Counted from the stretch's first letter, positions 43,971-56,907 are shown. The stretch: DNA of 64,000 nucleotides from Talpa occidentalis (GCF_014898055.3 NW_023605194.1:61357361-61421360); one strand, 5' to 3'. A program made the numbers and translations. Notes: generated from the letters alone by a model not told the origin.

Positions 43971-44161
43971 CCATGAATCTGCCATGACTCTTGACATCTG
44001 GAAAGGGGGATTGCTGGGAACAAAGGGTGGAGTTAAGCAGCCATGCTTGGTATAAAACTGTACACTTGTGGGCCTGGAGGTGACTTGGTTTTGCCTGCCT
44101 TCAGCTTGTACCTGGGGTCCCAGCTCAGATAGCATTTCCAGTAGGACATATCAACCAATTA

Positions 44162-44174
44162 ATCTCTCTCTCTC

Positions 44175-44207
<33 letters not shown>
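44162..44207 (+). repeat. (CT)n microsatellite inside the LTR
   Basis: About 46 bp of CT repeat with one ccc interruption, between TATA box and polyadenylation signal. Confidence 0.95.
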
Positions 44208-44310
44208 GCTCCTCCTCTTTTTATTTCCCTGTAAATAAACCTTTTATTAACCTTTCTCTGTGCGCCTGCATTGAGTCTTGCTCTGAGTTATACTTTTTAA
44301 AAGCATGCAG

Positions 44311-44459
44311 GCTAGGATGCACACCTTGGCCATCTCATTTCCATTTTGGGTTGCCCTGTAACATCTTGAGATCCTGCTGACCATAAAACTGAAATCTTTC
44401 TGGGTGGGAATTAGGATGGTCCTGCCCTTGAGATGCAAATCCATTTTTCCTTAGGTTTA
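44311..44459. other. Flank between LTR and SINE
   Basis: Nothing recognised; may include the LTR 3' end. Confidence 0.3.
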
Positions 44460-44760
44460 AAAATCTGAAACTCATTTTTAAAAAAAGATTTATTTATTTA
44501 TGCATAGAAGATCTGGTGTATAGGCCAGAGGTGTGGGGGGGTGAGAGGATTCACCCAAGACAGAATGTGGAGCAGAACAGGTGGGTTGACTGAAATACAC
44601 TGCTGAGGGGAGCAGCAGGAAGATAGGAGAGGTCTACTGCACCATGTGTGTTTACTCCCTGGCTGGGGATAGAACTCATGCTGCCGTAGCTGAGGATTGC
44701 TTCATAGAGCTGATGCTTAATGCCTTGCACCACAAGGGAGGCCAAAATCTGATACTCATT
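44460..44760 (-). mobile_element. SINE (older subtype), minus strand, 17-bp TSD
   Basis: The SINE is 44477-44743. TSD AAAATCTGAAACTCATT (44460-44476) recurs as AAAATCTGATACTCATT (44744-44760). Confidence 0.95.
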
Positions 44761-45034
44761 GGTCCCCTAACTCTTCTCCAGCTGCAGCAGGGTACAAACT
44801 TATAGATGCCCAGTACCAGGATGCTACTTATAAGAGCTTTCTTATTTCTGTAGCATGACAATTTTTCTAGTCTATTTCTCTGACGGACTTGCACCCTCAC
44901 AGGATTAGACAAGACACTCTCTGAGCTTTAGTTTTTTTTTTTAACCTGTAACATGGAAAGAGCAAACCCTGCCCTAGGCATGTCACAGGGTTAGTGTGGG
45001 GTTTATCAATAATTTTTTAAAAGTAAGTAAAATA

Positions 45035-45130
45035 TATTGAGTGCAGTTCTTTTTTAGACACATTGTGAATATATTATCTCATTTAATCCTTACATTACTT
45101 TGCATATATTATCTCATTTAGTCATTTTAT
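45035..45130 (+). repeat. MIR fragment with internal duplication
   Basis: atattgagtgcagttctttt, tatattatctcatttaatcc. The segment atattatctcattta occurs twice (about 45070 and 45107). Confidence 0.65.
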
Positions 45131-46113
45131 TTATGCTTGAAAGTCAATAGTTTTATGATCCTCATTACACATCTTGGCTAAGAACTGGTGAAAACTGAAT
45201 TTGAAGACAGGTCCTCCAATTCCAGAAATTAAATGAGATAATGCTGACTCAAGAATGTTGGAAGTGCTACAAGTCTCAGAAATATCTGAGATTAATATTA
45301 CCTCCAGGACTATATTATAGGCCACACAAATATCCCCCTCCATCTTCATCTTCCTAACTTGGCTTTCCTGGCTAACTTCTTTCCAGACTACAGTGGACTT
45401 TGGAACCATTATGGCCCCATAGGCTTCTTTTCCTGACACCTCTGGACTGTTGGCATATTTAACTAAAGGACTGTAGCAATCAAAGCTGGTATTTGACACA
45501 ATTCTGGTATTGGTCTGACCTCTCCCTAAGCAGCAATGCTTCACCCAAATCCTTGATAAGGAAGAACCAAACATGTTTGCTCCTTTATTTCTGATCACTT
45601 AGAAATAGAGCCACTTTGCTTCTAGGATCAAAATGACTTGGAGGTCACTTTCCGCCAATCCCCAGTGGGGATCTCCTGTTTATCTCTTCTCTGTCCCAAC
45701 ACACCATCTCAGGTGGAAAACTTCTGTCTGGCATGGAGCATGTTACCCTGTATCTGAAGTCTAGCACTCTGAAGGCAGGTATACCAGAGCTGTGCGAATA
45801 GTTTCAGGATTTGTAAATGTTTCATTTTCTTTCTGGATGGCCACTTTCAAGCAAGATCTGTTTCCTTGGGTGTGCTTGGTCTATACAAGGAAAAAAATAT
45901 CTTTTACCTTAGCTTTCTTCCTGACTACTTCCAATGGTCAATTGTATTCATCTTTGCCCTATTATGTGATTGAGTGTTACAGTACCTCTGTCCTATTCAA
46001 GTTTATCCAGCTTATAAACATAAGTAATTTTTTCTCTACTATATTTTGCAGACTATTACAAATTCTTAGTTTGATTACCTATTTATATTCAGAACTACAG
46101 TGTTCATTAAGTT
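45131..46113. other. Unique stretch
   Basis: Holds a 155-codon minus-strand open frame (45131-45598) and a 107-codon plus frame (45792-46115), neither with a recognisable domain. Confidence 0.35.
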
Positions 46114-46449
46114 AACTATTGGGCTTTTTTTTTTTTTAATAGAGGCATGTTTTATTTATTTATTTATTTGTTTGTTTGTTTTGTTTATACATGCACTGGG
46201 TACAGTCAAATGCGCGGGAGGGTGAGAGAATTCACCAGAGCCAGAGCAGGGAGCAGAGCAGGCAGACTGACGAAATACACTGCTGAGGGGAGCAGCGGGC
46301 GGCAGGAGAGGTCTGCGCGCCATGTGGGACCCTCCTCTGGTGGCCGGGGAGCAGCTGGGGATTGAACCGGCGCCGCAGAGGCTGCGGGCAGCTTCGCAAC
46401 CCAGTGCTCAACTGCTGTGCCACCGGGGAGGCCCAATTATTGGGCTTTT
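46114..46449 (-). mobile_element. SINE, younger subtype, minus strand
   Basis: The SINE is 46129-46434, with younger body text (tacagtcaaatgcgcgggag, gtctgcgcgccatgtggg). TSD AACTATTGGGCTTTT (46114-46128) recurs as AATTATTGGGCTTTT (46435-46449). The tail has expanded into (TTTA)n(TTTG)n. Confidence 0.95.
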
Positions 46450-49400
46450 GATTCCGTTTTTAGTCCCTTTTATTTCCACCAATCCAAAGCTCCCGTGATA
46501 TTAACCCTTTACCTGCCATCAATAGTAGGCCTCCGACCTGAGAGAAGCTTTCTGACTGCCATGACCAATTCTTATTTCAGCATCATCTTCATAAGATGCC
46601 ATCAGGTCTGTGTCTTCCATGTCCTTTCCAATCCTACCCACTCCAGGTTCTTTTCCTTATGTCCTTTGACTAGATATGTTTGCTTTTCGGACAAAGTTAG
46701 AAAAGATCTGCTGGTGAGCTCACAGCTGGAACCAAAGAAGAAAACAAGGCATCCAGCTGATAGCCTTACTTTTTCTCTAATCAATAATTCATTTTGAACC
46801 AGAATGTTTGAGGAAATTGAGACTCAGCCTGATACAGTTTTTCACAAACAAAAGGAAACGAGCAGAAATCTAAAACAAAATGCAATTTGGGACATGGACC
46901 AAACAAAATGAAAACATCTTGCAGGGTGATAAAGACTGTGTAAGCTTCTTTGTTTCAATAGGATTGCTTTTGCAAAATGCAAGGGCATGGCTTATGTTTT
47001 GTTTTGAAATGTATCTGAGTTATATAAACACAGCAACTGTGGCTTTTGACTTGTCCTTGTATGAATGGAAGTACCCTAAAATCTTACATAATTTCAATGC
47101 CACAGTTTAATGGAAGGCAAGGGCAGAAGGTACTTTATCACTGCAAATAAAATGCCCAACAAAGGAGACGAGTAATTACCCATACCAATGTGGACGTCTT
47201 ATCTTCCTCTGGAGAAAACCACCAGGATCAGGAATTTTAGGGCTGCCCAATTGATTTCAAGGTTACCCATAATTGAGAAAAACTTGGGCCTCCTGTTTCC
47301 AATGCACTTTTTGTTCCCTAGCCTCACCCCACCCGCATCATATTTCCTGCTCTCTCTTGCCCCTATGTTACTCTCGTCATGCTCCCAGGACTCATGTTTA
47401 CTTGCTAAGCTTTGGCCTTTTTCATGTTTCTCCTTTGACAGGTGAATGGTGACATCTCAACATGCCCCATGGGGCCTTCCAGGGGAAGTCTAACCATTTC
47501 CCCACAAAACAGCTCATGGATGGTTCCCATTGTACCAGCTTTCCCTGTCCTGTGTCCAAAACACAGTCTGATCTCTGAAGATTGACTGCCCTGAGGTTGG
47601 AGGGAATTGTGTCATATTCCTTCTATTCAACCCAATTTTAGCTGCACCCTCCCAAACCTCCCGTGCCCATTTTGCCATGGAGGTTTACTCTTCTTATTTA
47701 CCCATAATTTTTTTTTAACTTAAAAGACTTTTCTAGACCTCTTGGTGGGTATTCTTACTTTGTCTCCTCTTTCTTTGTCCTGTTTTTTTTTTTTTTTGTG
47801 TCTGACTTTCAAAATCTTGCATCTTATAAGAAGTATCTATTATAAAATAGCATCGGCACTTTACAGTAAATTAAAAAAAAAATGTCTTTGCATGTGGGAA
47901 GTGAACAGAGCTGGAAGTTCAAGAAACACCTAGAATCTGAGAATATACGCCTGAATGGGGACAGTGGTGTGGAAGAACAGGGGAATACAGTTTAGAGTTA
48001 AACTAACTCCTTTCTTTCCTCTTCTAGGACTATTATTCCAACTTTAGCTTTCAAAGAGTCACCATTTCCAAGTCTCCATGAAGGGCAGACACTGCCCCCA
48101 GTTCAAAACTTTTCAAAAAGCAGATGCATACTAGTTTCTCATCAGGGGAGAAAAAATTAAGAAATTAATGAATTATGCTTCTATTGATATTTCTATTTTC
48201 AAGGGTAAACATTTCTTTGATTAAGGTCTCTTGAGAAAATATTTACCATGCCAGGCTCCTGTTTATAAAATAGAAGGTTTGTACACTACAAAGACCAGTA
48301 TCTCTATGAATGGCCATGAGAATGGCAGGATCTCTTATTTAAGGAAAACTCACAAATGAAAAACACATTTGTAGGTAGAGACCTATATGAGGTAAAATCT
48401 GGCGCATCTCCAGATTTTATGTATGCAAGTGTGTCTGCACACAAACATTCAGCTGCCTCTTCTCTTTGTGATCGTTGGATTTACTGTAGGACTATAAGTT
48501 GGCACTTTAGTTTGGGGGAGGGGACTGTGGCATTTTCTGGCAGGGAGAAAAGTATCTTAAAGCAAAGACTGTATGTTCTAAGTTTTAAATTGTCTTCACT
48601 AGGAGTGACATACTTCTGACAGTTTGGATGACTTTTAAGAACTTTTGCAAGAGTGCTATAAATATATTTTTAGTCATATTCATCATGAATATTCCCATAC
48701 TTAGAAGTAGGTTTGAAACAAAGCAACTACTTTGTCATGAAGTGGCCTCAATGACCCTCACTCTTAACTCTTGACCAAGCTTGTTGTCTACCTCCAACAG
48801 ATGTCTTACTTTAACCCTGATTTTTCTTTATGTCTAGATTAACTGTTGACCCTGCAGATCCTAATGATAATTTAGATATATTTCTAGTCTACTTTATAGT
48901 ATACTTAAGAACTTCTGAAGAAGGAGTCCATTAACAGCAAGATAATTCACCCAAGATTGTTTGTCTTTATCACATTTGATTTGCCACCAATTTCTCTCCA
49001 TCCACAGTGACAGCCAAAGGAACCATACTTCTTTCTAGTGACAGATGCCTTTTCAAACTTCAGTTTGACAAAGGAATCTGTTTTTTTTTAAAATATAAAA
49101 TATGTGTAAAAGTAATATGTGAAAGTAACCAAATTGGTGAAATATAAAAGTAGCCAAAAATGTAAAGTCTATAGCTCACACTTTCTTGCCATGCTATCAT
49201 TTGGAAGTGATGGAGTAGATATTATTTAAATTGAGATCATTTGATTTGTTTCCTACCACAGATTTTCTGTCAGTCATTACTGATTTTCTTTTTATCTTAT
49301 TTGACATAGTTCTATAGTCCATCAAAGGAGAAGCTTATGATAAAAATAGTTTTTGTGAAGTTTTAGGAAGACATTTCAATGCATCTTAGTGCAAAAAAAA

Positions 49401-49885
49401 AAAAAGATTTTCAATTTAAGGTTATGGAACAAGAGAATTAGCAAAATGAAAATAAACAGGCATGTGGTTCCCAAATAGCAGATTGCACTACAGGAACATA
49501 ACTGGGTAGAATTTTTAACTATCTCAGCAGAGACTCAGGGTAAATGTGAAAGCCACAGCCAAGGCCATTCAAGCTTTAGTTGCTCTGAGTAAATAATGGA
49601 TTTTGTCTGAAGGCAATGACCCTCTATCCCATTACTGTCCAACATTAGTCCTACATGATGGGTAAAGTTTCTATGGTCCAAGGTGTTTGAGATACAAATT
49701 CACAAACATATTACAGTCAGGAATCATTTAAGACATTGTTTGACCCAATATTTCTTACAGCTGTCCTCCCAATGACACCTATTACAATCTCGTGGAAGTG
49801 GAGCCCCACTGATCAGGCTGAGAAATGGCTGTGTCTTCTTCCTCCCTGATTCTCTTCTGTGAATTCAGCAAATTGTATTGACCCC
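46450..49885. other. 3.4-kb repeat-poor stretch
   Basis: Longest stretch without a repeat that I recognise. Contains a T run at about 47783-47798 and an A run near 49393-49405. Open frames reach 126 codons (46417-46797, which starts within the SINE). No exon could be supported. Confidence 0.4.
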
Positions 49886-50465
49886 TGATTGTGTGCTTTT
49901 TTTAAAAAAATTCTTTTTTTTTTTTTTAAGATTTATTTATTTATTTATACAAGCACTGGGTACAGTCAGAAGCGGGGGAGGGTAAGAGAATTCACCAGAG
50001 CCAGAGCGGGGAGCAGAGCAGGCAGAAGGACCGAAGTACACTGCTGAGGGGAGCAGCGGGCGGCAGGAGAGGTCTGTGCTCCATGTGGGACCCTCCTCTG
50101 GTGGCCGGGGAGCAGCCGGGGATTGAACTGGTGCTGCAGAGGCCACGGGCAGCTTCGCAACCCAGAGCTCAACCGCTGTGCCACCGGGGAGGCCCTAAGA
50201 TTTCTTTTTATTTATACAAGAACTGGGGTACAGGCCAGAGGTGTAGGAGGGTGAGAGAATTCACCAGAGACAGAGCAGGGAGCAGATAGGCAAATTGACT
50301 GAAATACACTGCTGAGGGGAGCAGCAGGCGAGACAGGAGAGGTCTGCCATGCCATGTGGGTATCTCCCTGACAGACCGGGAATCGAACCTGCATTGCAAA
50401 GGCAGTGGACAGCGCTGCGCTCAACCCTCTGCGCCACCAGGAGGCCCAACCTTGGTTGTGTTTAT
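49886..50465 (-). mobile_element. Younger SINE inserted in the tail of an older SINE
   Basis: The younger SINE occupies about 49915-50195 (tacagtcagaagcgggggag, B box region ggggattgaactgg). The older one occupies about 50196-50448 (agaactggggtacaggccag, gggaatcgaacctgc) and lies directly behind it in the same orientation. A ttctttttt duplication flanks the younger copy. tgattgtgtgctttt before (49887) and tggttgtgttta after (50453) may be the TSD of the older copy. Confidence 0.9.
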
Positions 50466-52405
50466 GAAGAGTGGTGTTGTTAAGACCAGGCAATACTCTT
50501 ACAACAATTCAGTACTTACAATTTCATTTCTTCTACTTTGGCAACATGGCATTTATAATTTCTAACTAAGGAAAGGGGGAGAAAAGTTGAAGATGCTTCT
50601 AATGAATCACGGAGTCTTCATCAAATTTTGTACCTCTCCATTCCTTCATCAGGGAAACTAGGGATCTGCTTTCCTTAGGCTATTCCCAGCTCTAATCTTC
50701 TATGATTTTGATTTGTTGTTTCATGTTCCTCTTACCTTTCACATCCTCATACTCAGAAATAATCTCCCTATGGGTTTACAGTTGAACCAACCTTTTATTC
50801 TCCTTGGAATCGTCAGTAACTGGTTAGAGGAAGTTAGTGGACTCCTGTTATGTGTTTGGAGAGCTTCAAGGGAACATGGTCTTGCTGGGTTTATAGTCCT
50901 TAGCCAGCAATGTTTTGAAGTCCTTTCTTTTCTGAGCCTGAGGCTTAAAGTTCATTTCTATGAGATAAGTGGGCCCCCGACCCAAGTACAATGTTATCAG
51001 GTGCATGGCCAACTAGTATGTGTCTTCCAGGCAGCAGATGAGATGGCTGTTAGGTTTTCTTTCCTTTGCTTTTTTTTTTACTTGAAATATTACCCTGATG
51101 ACTTTCCCAATTTAATTTCACATATATTGAGTACTTCTAGAAAATGTAGAATATTACACACAGACACACACACACACACATTCATAGAAGAAAGTAAAAA
51201 TCACCCACAATTATATCACCCAGGTAGATCAACTCTTAATCTATAGTCTTTATCTTTTGTACAGTTCTGTCTCTGCTGTCAGGGGAAATTTATTTCCTAT
51301 TTGTGACATTTATTTCCATGTTTAGGGATACCCATTTCTCACAATACTGCTGAACATGTATCCTATATCTTGCTTGATTCCTAGAAGGGCAAGTGTTATT
51401 GGACTGACAAGATTGGGAGACAAACTAGGTGTAAGCAACCCACCTCCTCCTTTTTCTTTGTTATTGGAGTGTGCTCTGCCCAAAACTTGTGGCTCCAGTT
51501 ACTTTCAGTCGTGCAGCAATTTCAATGATAGATTTACAGGAGGCATCTGGGGAGGCTGGGTGGTGAAATCTGACTGACAGGAGTTCAGGATTAAGATATT
51601 TGTTTACCTACAGATGTAAGTCACAATATATGACAATAAGTTGTTAATCAACCTTGCCAGCAATGAAGGTGCATCTTCCTTTGCCTTCCTCTTCTCCGCT
51701 GTCTCCAGTATGGTTCAGAACTCAGCAGGGAAGTGTTGCAATTTATGGTCTTCTGGACCTGCAGTATCTCGACTTCTAACTCTCCATCTTGTCTTGAGGC
51801 ATTTTGTTCAAACTGAGCAGAGAACCAGATTCAGTTCATGCTAGAAACATGCCCTTGCCTCTCTCTTCCTTTGGAATCTATTTGTATCTTATAATGCAAA
51901 GGGATTTTTGTTTTATGATTGGTGGAGGAGGGGAAGGTTTGGGATTGATAGGGAGAGCAAAAGACTGATGGAAATAGTACAGTATCTTATTCTTGTCCAA
52001 GTCATTTACTGGATTTGAACTTTATGGTCAGAGGGATAGGATCCCCAAATAAGAACTTTTCAAGAGAGTTCTGGACCAAGCAGAGATGCTTTGGGCCCTA
52101 GTGACAATTTGTGATCCAGAACTCTGGAGGGAGATATTTTTCCAACCTCTGGATCAAACCCTGCAGTGCTTTGGCACTCCCAGGAGCTGAAGTGAATCCT
52201 TGGCACAGATGACATGGTTTGGACTGTAGGTAATGTTGAGAGTTTCATGGTCACATGGCAAGTGATCTAAGAGAGAAAGAACTGGGAGGGTGCTGAGGCT
52301 GAATGTAGGGAGAATACGATATACATTGTTTTGGAAACTTCCTAAAATTATTGAGGAACATTTTGAAAGGACCTAATTTCTAAGAATTGTCCTGGTAATA
52401 GTTTA
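50466..52405. other. Unique stretch
   Basis: Contains a 177-codon plus-strand open frame (50713-51246). Its last part translates the (CA)n repeat at 51160-51182 as a Thr-His run, which argues against a gene. Confidence 0.4.
51158..51182 (+). repeat. (CA)n microsatellite
   Basis: Short CA repeat after ttacacacagac. Confidence 0.9.
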
Positions 52406-52409
52406 GATT

Positions 52410-52560
52410 AGTTACTCATTTATCTCATAATTATTTATTGAGTACATGCTACAAGCCAGACAGTCTTCTGGGTTCTAAGAATATCCAGGTGAACAAGTTG
52501 GATCAGGCTCTTTTCTCCCTCAGGAACTTAGACTGTAATTGAGAGATAAATTTGGTGATG
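52410..52560 (+). repeat. L2 fragment
   Basis: ataattatttattgagtaca, tgctacaagccagacagtct, atatccaggtgaacaagttg, tccctcaggaacttagactg. Confidence 0.7.
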
Positions 52561-53205
52561 ATCATGGTGGAAAGGTGATGATGTGATTACTTACATTTGT
52601 CTGGTAAGGTGTGGGAATTCTGTGTGTCCAATATTTTCATAAACTTAATAAATCATAATCACTTTTTATAATTAAAATTGTACTAGAGCACCATTTTAAA
52701 GTGCCTACCGATATTTCCTCAGATGGCTGTGTCCTCCCTTCTCTAAGTCATCTCTTAGGGTGGGCATTTGCTGGCTTGTGTTATAAATCATGGTGTTAAA
52801 ACCACATTACCTGACAACAGCCCCACCCCTCAAGGTCCTTAATATTTTGTCTGTACCCTTAAGGCTGATTTGGCAATTGTCAAAAAGAGTAGCCCTTCTC
52901 CCCTTTTCTGATGCTCAATAGCTTTGTCATTGAGGAGACTTTCCTATGTGACTTGATCAAAAGCCTGCAGCCTTTCTCACTGCTGCAGGTACAATATTTC
53001 TTGGCCGGTGGCTGCCTAAGATCCCATGGTGCCCGAGCTATGCAGAGTTGAAAAAACAGATCTCTTGTTCATGAGTCTTGCCTTCTCCAGAAAGGCTCCC
53101 ACGATAGTGTCCATGGTGCTCCAGAGTGTCAAAGACTTCTATGAAATCACTCTCATAGAGCATGGGTTGGAGATAGATGTCAGGTAATAATCTTCATCCT
53201 GTCTC
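52561..53205. other. Unique stretch
   Basis: Nothing recognised. Confidence 0.35.
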
Positions 53206-53275
53206 AGCCTTATAACATCAATCTAACCTTAGCCTTATAACATCAATCTCTAGCCTTATAACATCAATCTAAACA
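53206..53275 (+). repeat. 24-26 bp tandem repeat, 3 units
   Basis: Three head-to-tail copies of agccttataacatcaatct with spacers of variable length (aacctt, ct, aaacataacc after the last). Confidence 0.93.
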
Positions 53276-54590
53276 TAACCTGCCTGGTTTCTTCCCTCTG
53301 GCGGGACTGCTTCCCAGGCTGCTTTTCAGTTAGTCTGTTACCTCTTCTCACCCCTGACCTGGACTGAACCTGGACTTCTGCGTCTCTTTACAGCACCCAG
53401 ACAAACCCAGAGCCCAGCTCTCTCTAAGCCCCAACAGCAAACACAGCTCAGCGCTCTTGCAGCCAGTCCTGCTGGTGAGCCCAACATCCTCTCCTGCCCA
53501 GACCCCAGCATTACTCGCAGCATGGCCAGATGATAGTCCTCCATGATGAACTTATTATTATTTATACTAAGCTGCTTCCCTGAATGCTTTCTTAAGCAAA
53601 AATTCCTTAAAGTAAATTTCCGGGTGAAGGACATGAACATTTTTAAGGATTTTGATACATAGTCCTATACTGGGCCTATATACAGAGATTGAACCAGTCT
53701 TGCTTTAGCATCAAAAGCATAGAGAACAGAAGCCCTGTTTTGTTTTGAGCAGGAGCGTGTCCAGGGCACAGAGTTAGGTAAAAATGTTGCTATCAGTCCT
53801 CCTTTGGGAGAAGTGACTCAGTCATTAAAATGAACAATCTCCAAGAACAAAAGGTCACTGAGCTAGTTTCTTATTTTTCTCCTTTCTTATTTTTCTCCTC
53901 AACCTGCCACCCTTCCCCCACAAAAAAAGTGGTCACACAGTTTCACAGCTGCAGTCCCACCAGTGGGAGGGCTGTTCTCTGAGGCGGGGAGAGATGTTCT
54001 CAGAGCTTTTGGTGCTAACATCCTGGGAGGAGCAGTCACCAGCACTGAAACAGGGTAGTCCCCAGGAAAAGGGTAGGTCCTGGGTTCTCTGCCACACCGT
54101 AAGAAGGGGGGGTGGTGAAGCGAGAAAAGACTAGGAGAGGAAGCAGAGAGAGAGAGAAGACTAGAGGAAGAATAGGAAACTAAGGGAAAGAGACGTGGCA
54201 CCCCTCGCCTTGCCTTGCCCACTAACAGTACCTTCCTAGGACAGGCTGTTAAAGAATTCCTGTGTGTCTCATCAAAAGCTCAGGCCCTTGCATTTCTTCA
54301 TCTTTCTGAAAGCATTTGAGAAGGGTCTTATGGCAACAACGCACGTTGCCTGAGAATCGTGTTTGTTGCCTGAAGGAGAGCATGGACTAGAGCAGGCCTG
54401 CTTGCACTGGAGGTCCTGCCTGCTGGGGTGACCAGCTGTAGCACTGCAGGTCCCGGGTACATGGAACAGTGAGCAACTTGTTCCCAAAAAAGTAGCGGAC
54501 CTAAAGTTCCCACCTCTGGGAACACTAAAAAGTTAGACAATCAGAAGGTGGAGACAGTGAGTCTGGAGGGATGGGTTAGCATGTGGTGAA
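53276..54590. other. GC-richer unique stretch
   Basis: Minus-strand frames of 70-107 codons at 53338-53640, 53899-54222 and 54272-54540. A short duplication of tttcttatttttctcc at 53868-53899. No domain or repeat recognised. Confidence 0.4.
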
Positions 54591-54591
54591 A

Positions 54592-54852
54592 ATAATTTGG
54601 GGCTGGAAACCAGAAATCCTAGGTTCAATTCCTCGTTCTTATTATGAGCTTGGAGATCTTGCGGGGGTCAGGGGTTGGGGTTGGGGGTAGTTAGCACTCC
54701 ACCCTATGTTGCATTTCCTCTTCTGGAAAACTTGAACTATAAACTTGCCCCGCTTCCTTCATGGGATGGCTGCAAGGATCAATTATGATATTCATAAGAA
54801 AGAAGCGTGTAGACGGTAAAACTCAATCAGCATAATGTGGTCTCATTATTCT
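54592..54852 (+). repeat. MIR SINE, full length
   Basis: ggctggaaaccagaaatcct, aggttcaattcctcgttctt, ttgcatttcctcttctggaa, gatggctgcaaggatcaatt, aatgtggtctcattattctc. A G-rich simple stretch (54664-54690) has grown inside it. Confidence 0.8.
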
Positions 54853-56907
54853 CAGGCATTTATGGTCCATGACATGTGAGTCTCAGGGGTGAGCTACTCT
54901 ATTTATTCTCACATTTGGCTCAGGGTAAATAAACACCCATGTCAGATGCCCTAGATGGGGACTGGGGCAGACCTGGAGATGCCGGACCAGGGGCAGTTTC
55001 AACCTCGGAGCTGCTCTGACTCTATCCTGTGAAAAGGCGGTGTTACTACCTCGGTGCCTCCGGCCTCCAGCACCCTCTGTGTCACCTGCCGACCCCCTCC
55101 CCCCTGGCCCCCACATCTCAGAGGAGGAAGGGTGACTTTGGGGTGAAGGTGGACAGCAGATTAATTCCATTTTGTCAGTCACAGAACGTGCTTTTCCAAA
55201 AAGCCATCAGTACATGTCTCAAGAAGAGCAAAAAGGAGATGGGCTGTCTTTTTATTCTTCTCTTCTTTATTTTTTTTCCATTTTGTAAGAGGCCAATTTA
55301 CTGAAATGGGTCTTTAGTGGGACGTGTTTTAAATGAGACACTCTTTGGAACACAAAACATGATGGGCAATGTGAATTGCTTTTTGTGTTCGGAGTTTTTG
55401 GTGCCCACATTTGCCTGCCTGCAGTTCACTACTTGAGAGAGAGGAATAGAATGGAAAATGCTGTAGGCACTACAGAGAGCCCATTATCTCAAAATAATTC
55501 TTCCCTTTTAGACAGTCACTGCAGCAAGGCTGGGGGCAGAGAACAGATGTGGCTTCTAGTCAAGAATACTTAGAACCCAAACCAGAGATCCCACTATGGG
55601 AATAGTTAACATCCAAAAGGAAAGGCCATCCTTGGCAGGGTTCTCACTGAGCAATAGTGTCTAGCCCTTCGAAATGCAAATGCTGTTGTTTGCAGCACAA
55701 AAGCACTGATTTTCCCTTCAACAGAGCGTGTACTATTAAAATAGCATGTCTTGTGTGTAGTTGCCGCACATTCTTTCCATTTTTTTTTTTTTCTGTGTGA
55801 GTCAGAGTGCAGATTCTCAACAAGACCAAAAAGAAAGAAAGCCATCTAATTTACATGGGCACAGAGTATCCACATCTGGATAGAGTTAGGGGGAGCAGGA
55901 ATTACTTGCAGCATTTAAATATAGGCTTGCAGCGCTTCTTTCACTTGACCATATGAGGCATTTACGTATAATTCCATGAAAGCAAGACCTAAAAGTCTAT
56001 TTCTTATTAAAAGGGGCTGTTGCTCCTGTGAGCCAGCCATTACAGGAACTGACCCAAACCTGAAAGCTGACAATGAGTGGCAAGAGGCCATCCCACTATC
56101 ACCAGGCCCCAGATGCCCAGAGTCACACATCACTGTTGAAGGCATGCTAGGACCCACCGTGTCTGTGCCAGGATGCCGGCGAGGTCTGAGATCTGTCCCA
56201 CTGGGAACTCCCAAGCGTGGGACTGAGCTGCAGATGTCGGGAAACCAGAAGTCATTCATATTATCAGCTGCTTCCCCCACCCCACCCCCGCCCCAGGGGT
56301 CTTGTACATATTAATGCCTACACTGGCAGACATGCTTTCAGTTCAAATAAAATGTGGATAAAGAGAATACGAATAGCAGATATACAGACACCAGGAAGTA
56401 GAATATGAGTAACTGGTGTAGGCACCAGGTAGAAAGAGGAGAGATAAATGGCCACCTCCTAAAGCTGGGGGCTCATCAATACCTAATTACTGGCACCTAT
56501 GGAAAAATTCCATGGATTTTACAAGGAAACAGATACCTTTATTGATGTCTGGATTGTGGTCATCCTCTTGAAGACCTTGATGAGGAAAATGGTACATAAA
56601 TATAGAAGATTAAATTGTGAGAGGCTAACGAGGCAGAAAATGAATTTCATTTTATGGACTTATTCTCAAATTGACTCCCAAAGTGTTAAGATATCACTAA
56701 GCTCCATGGAATTGCTGAACCCCACCTTTTCTAGAGGTATGTAAAAGGCTGTTGATTACTGATATCCATTCATTCTCTTTCCTAGCATAAAAAACTTGCT
56801 GAGATTTACTGGGAGCATTGTCATCGAGGTAGACACTACATTTCCAAGACTTGTGTGAGGTAGCATATGAATATATGGCATGTGATGGCTGATGGATATG
56901 GTGTGAA
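54853..56907. other. Unique stretch
   Basis: GC-richer in 54960-55160 and 56000-56310, with opposing open frames of 99-121 codons; none has a recognisable domain. A T run at 55781-55792. Confidence 0.4.

Larger units (their letters stand above)
43883..44310 (+). mobile_element. ERV-type solo LTR, plus strand
   Basis: Starts TGTCCTGAATGAACC, has a TATA box (ggtataaaactg, 44049-44060), a (CT)n repeat in the leader, a polyadenylation signal (gtaaataaacc, 44231-44241) and U5-like text (tgcattgagtcttgctctga) after it. The exact 3' end and TSD are not resolved. No internal viral genes. A palindrome-free upstream motif ACTACAACTCCCATCATG is noted separately. The minus-strand 113-codon frame here is antisense to the LTR. 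Confidence 0.65.

Noticed and set aside
45131..45598. 155-codon minus-strand open frame
   Set aside because: No recognisable domain; begins at the edge of a MIR fragment; likely chance.
50713..51246. 177-codon plus-strand open frame as a gene
   Set aside because: Its C-terminal part is a translated (CA)n microsatellite and no domain is recognisable.
53206..53275. CRISPR-like array
   Set aside because: Three identical short units, but spacers of 2 to 10 bp, and the genome is clearly mammalian.
55915..56314. 121-codon minus and 112-codon plus frames over the same DNA
   Set aside because: Mutually antisense, no domain; low stop density in GC-richer DNA.
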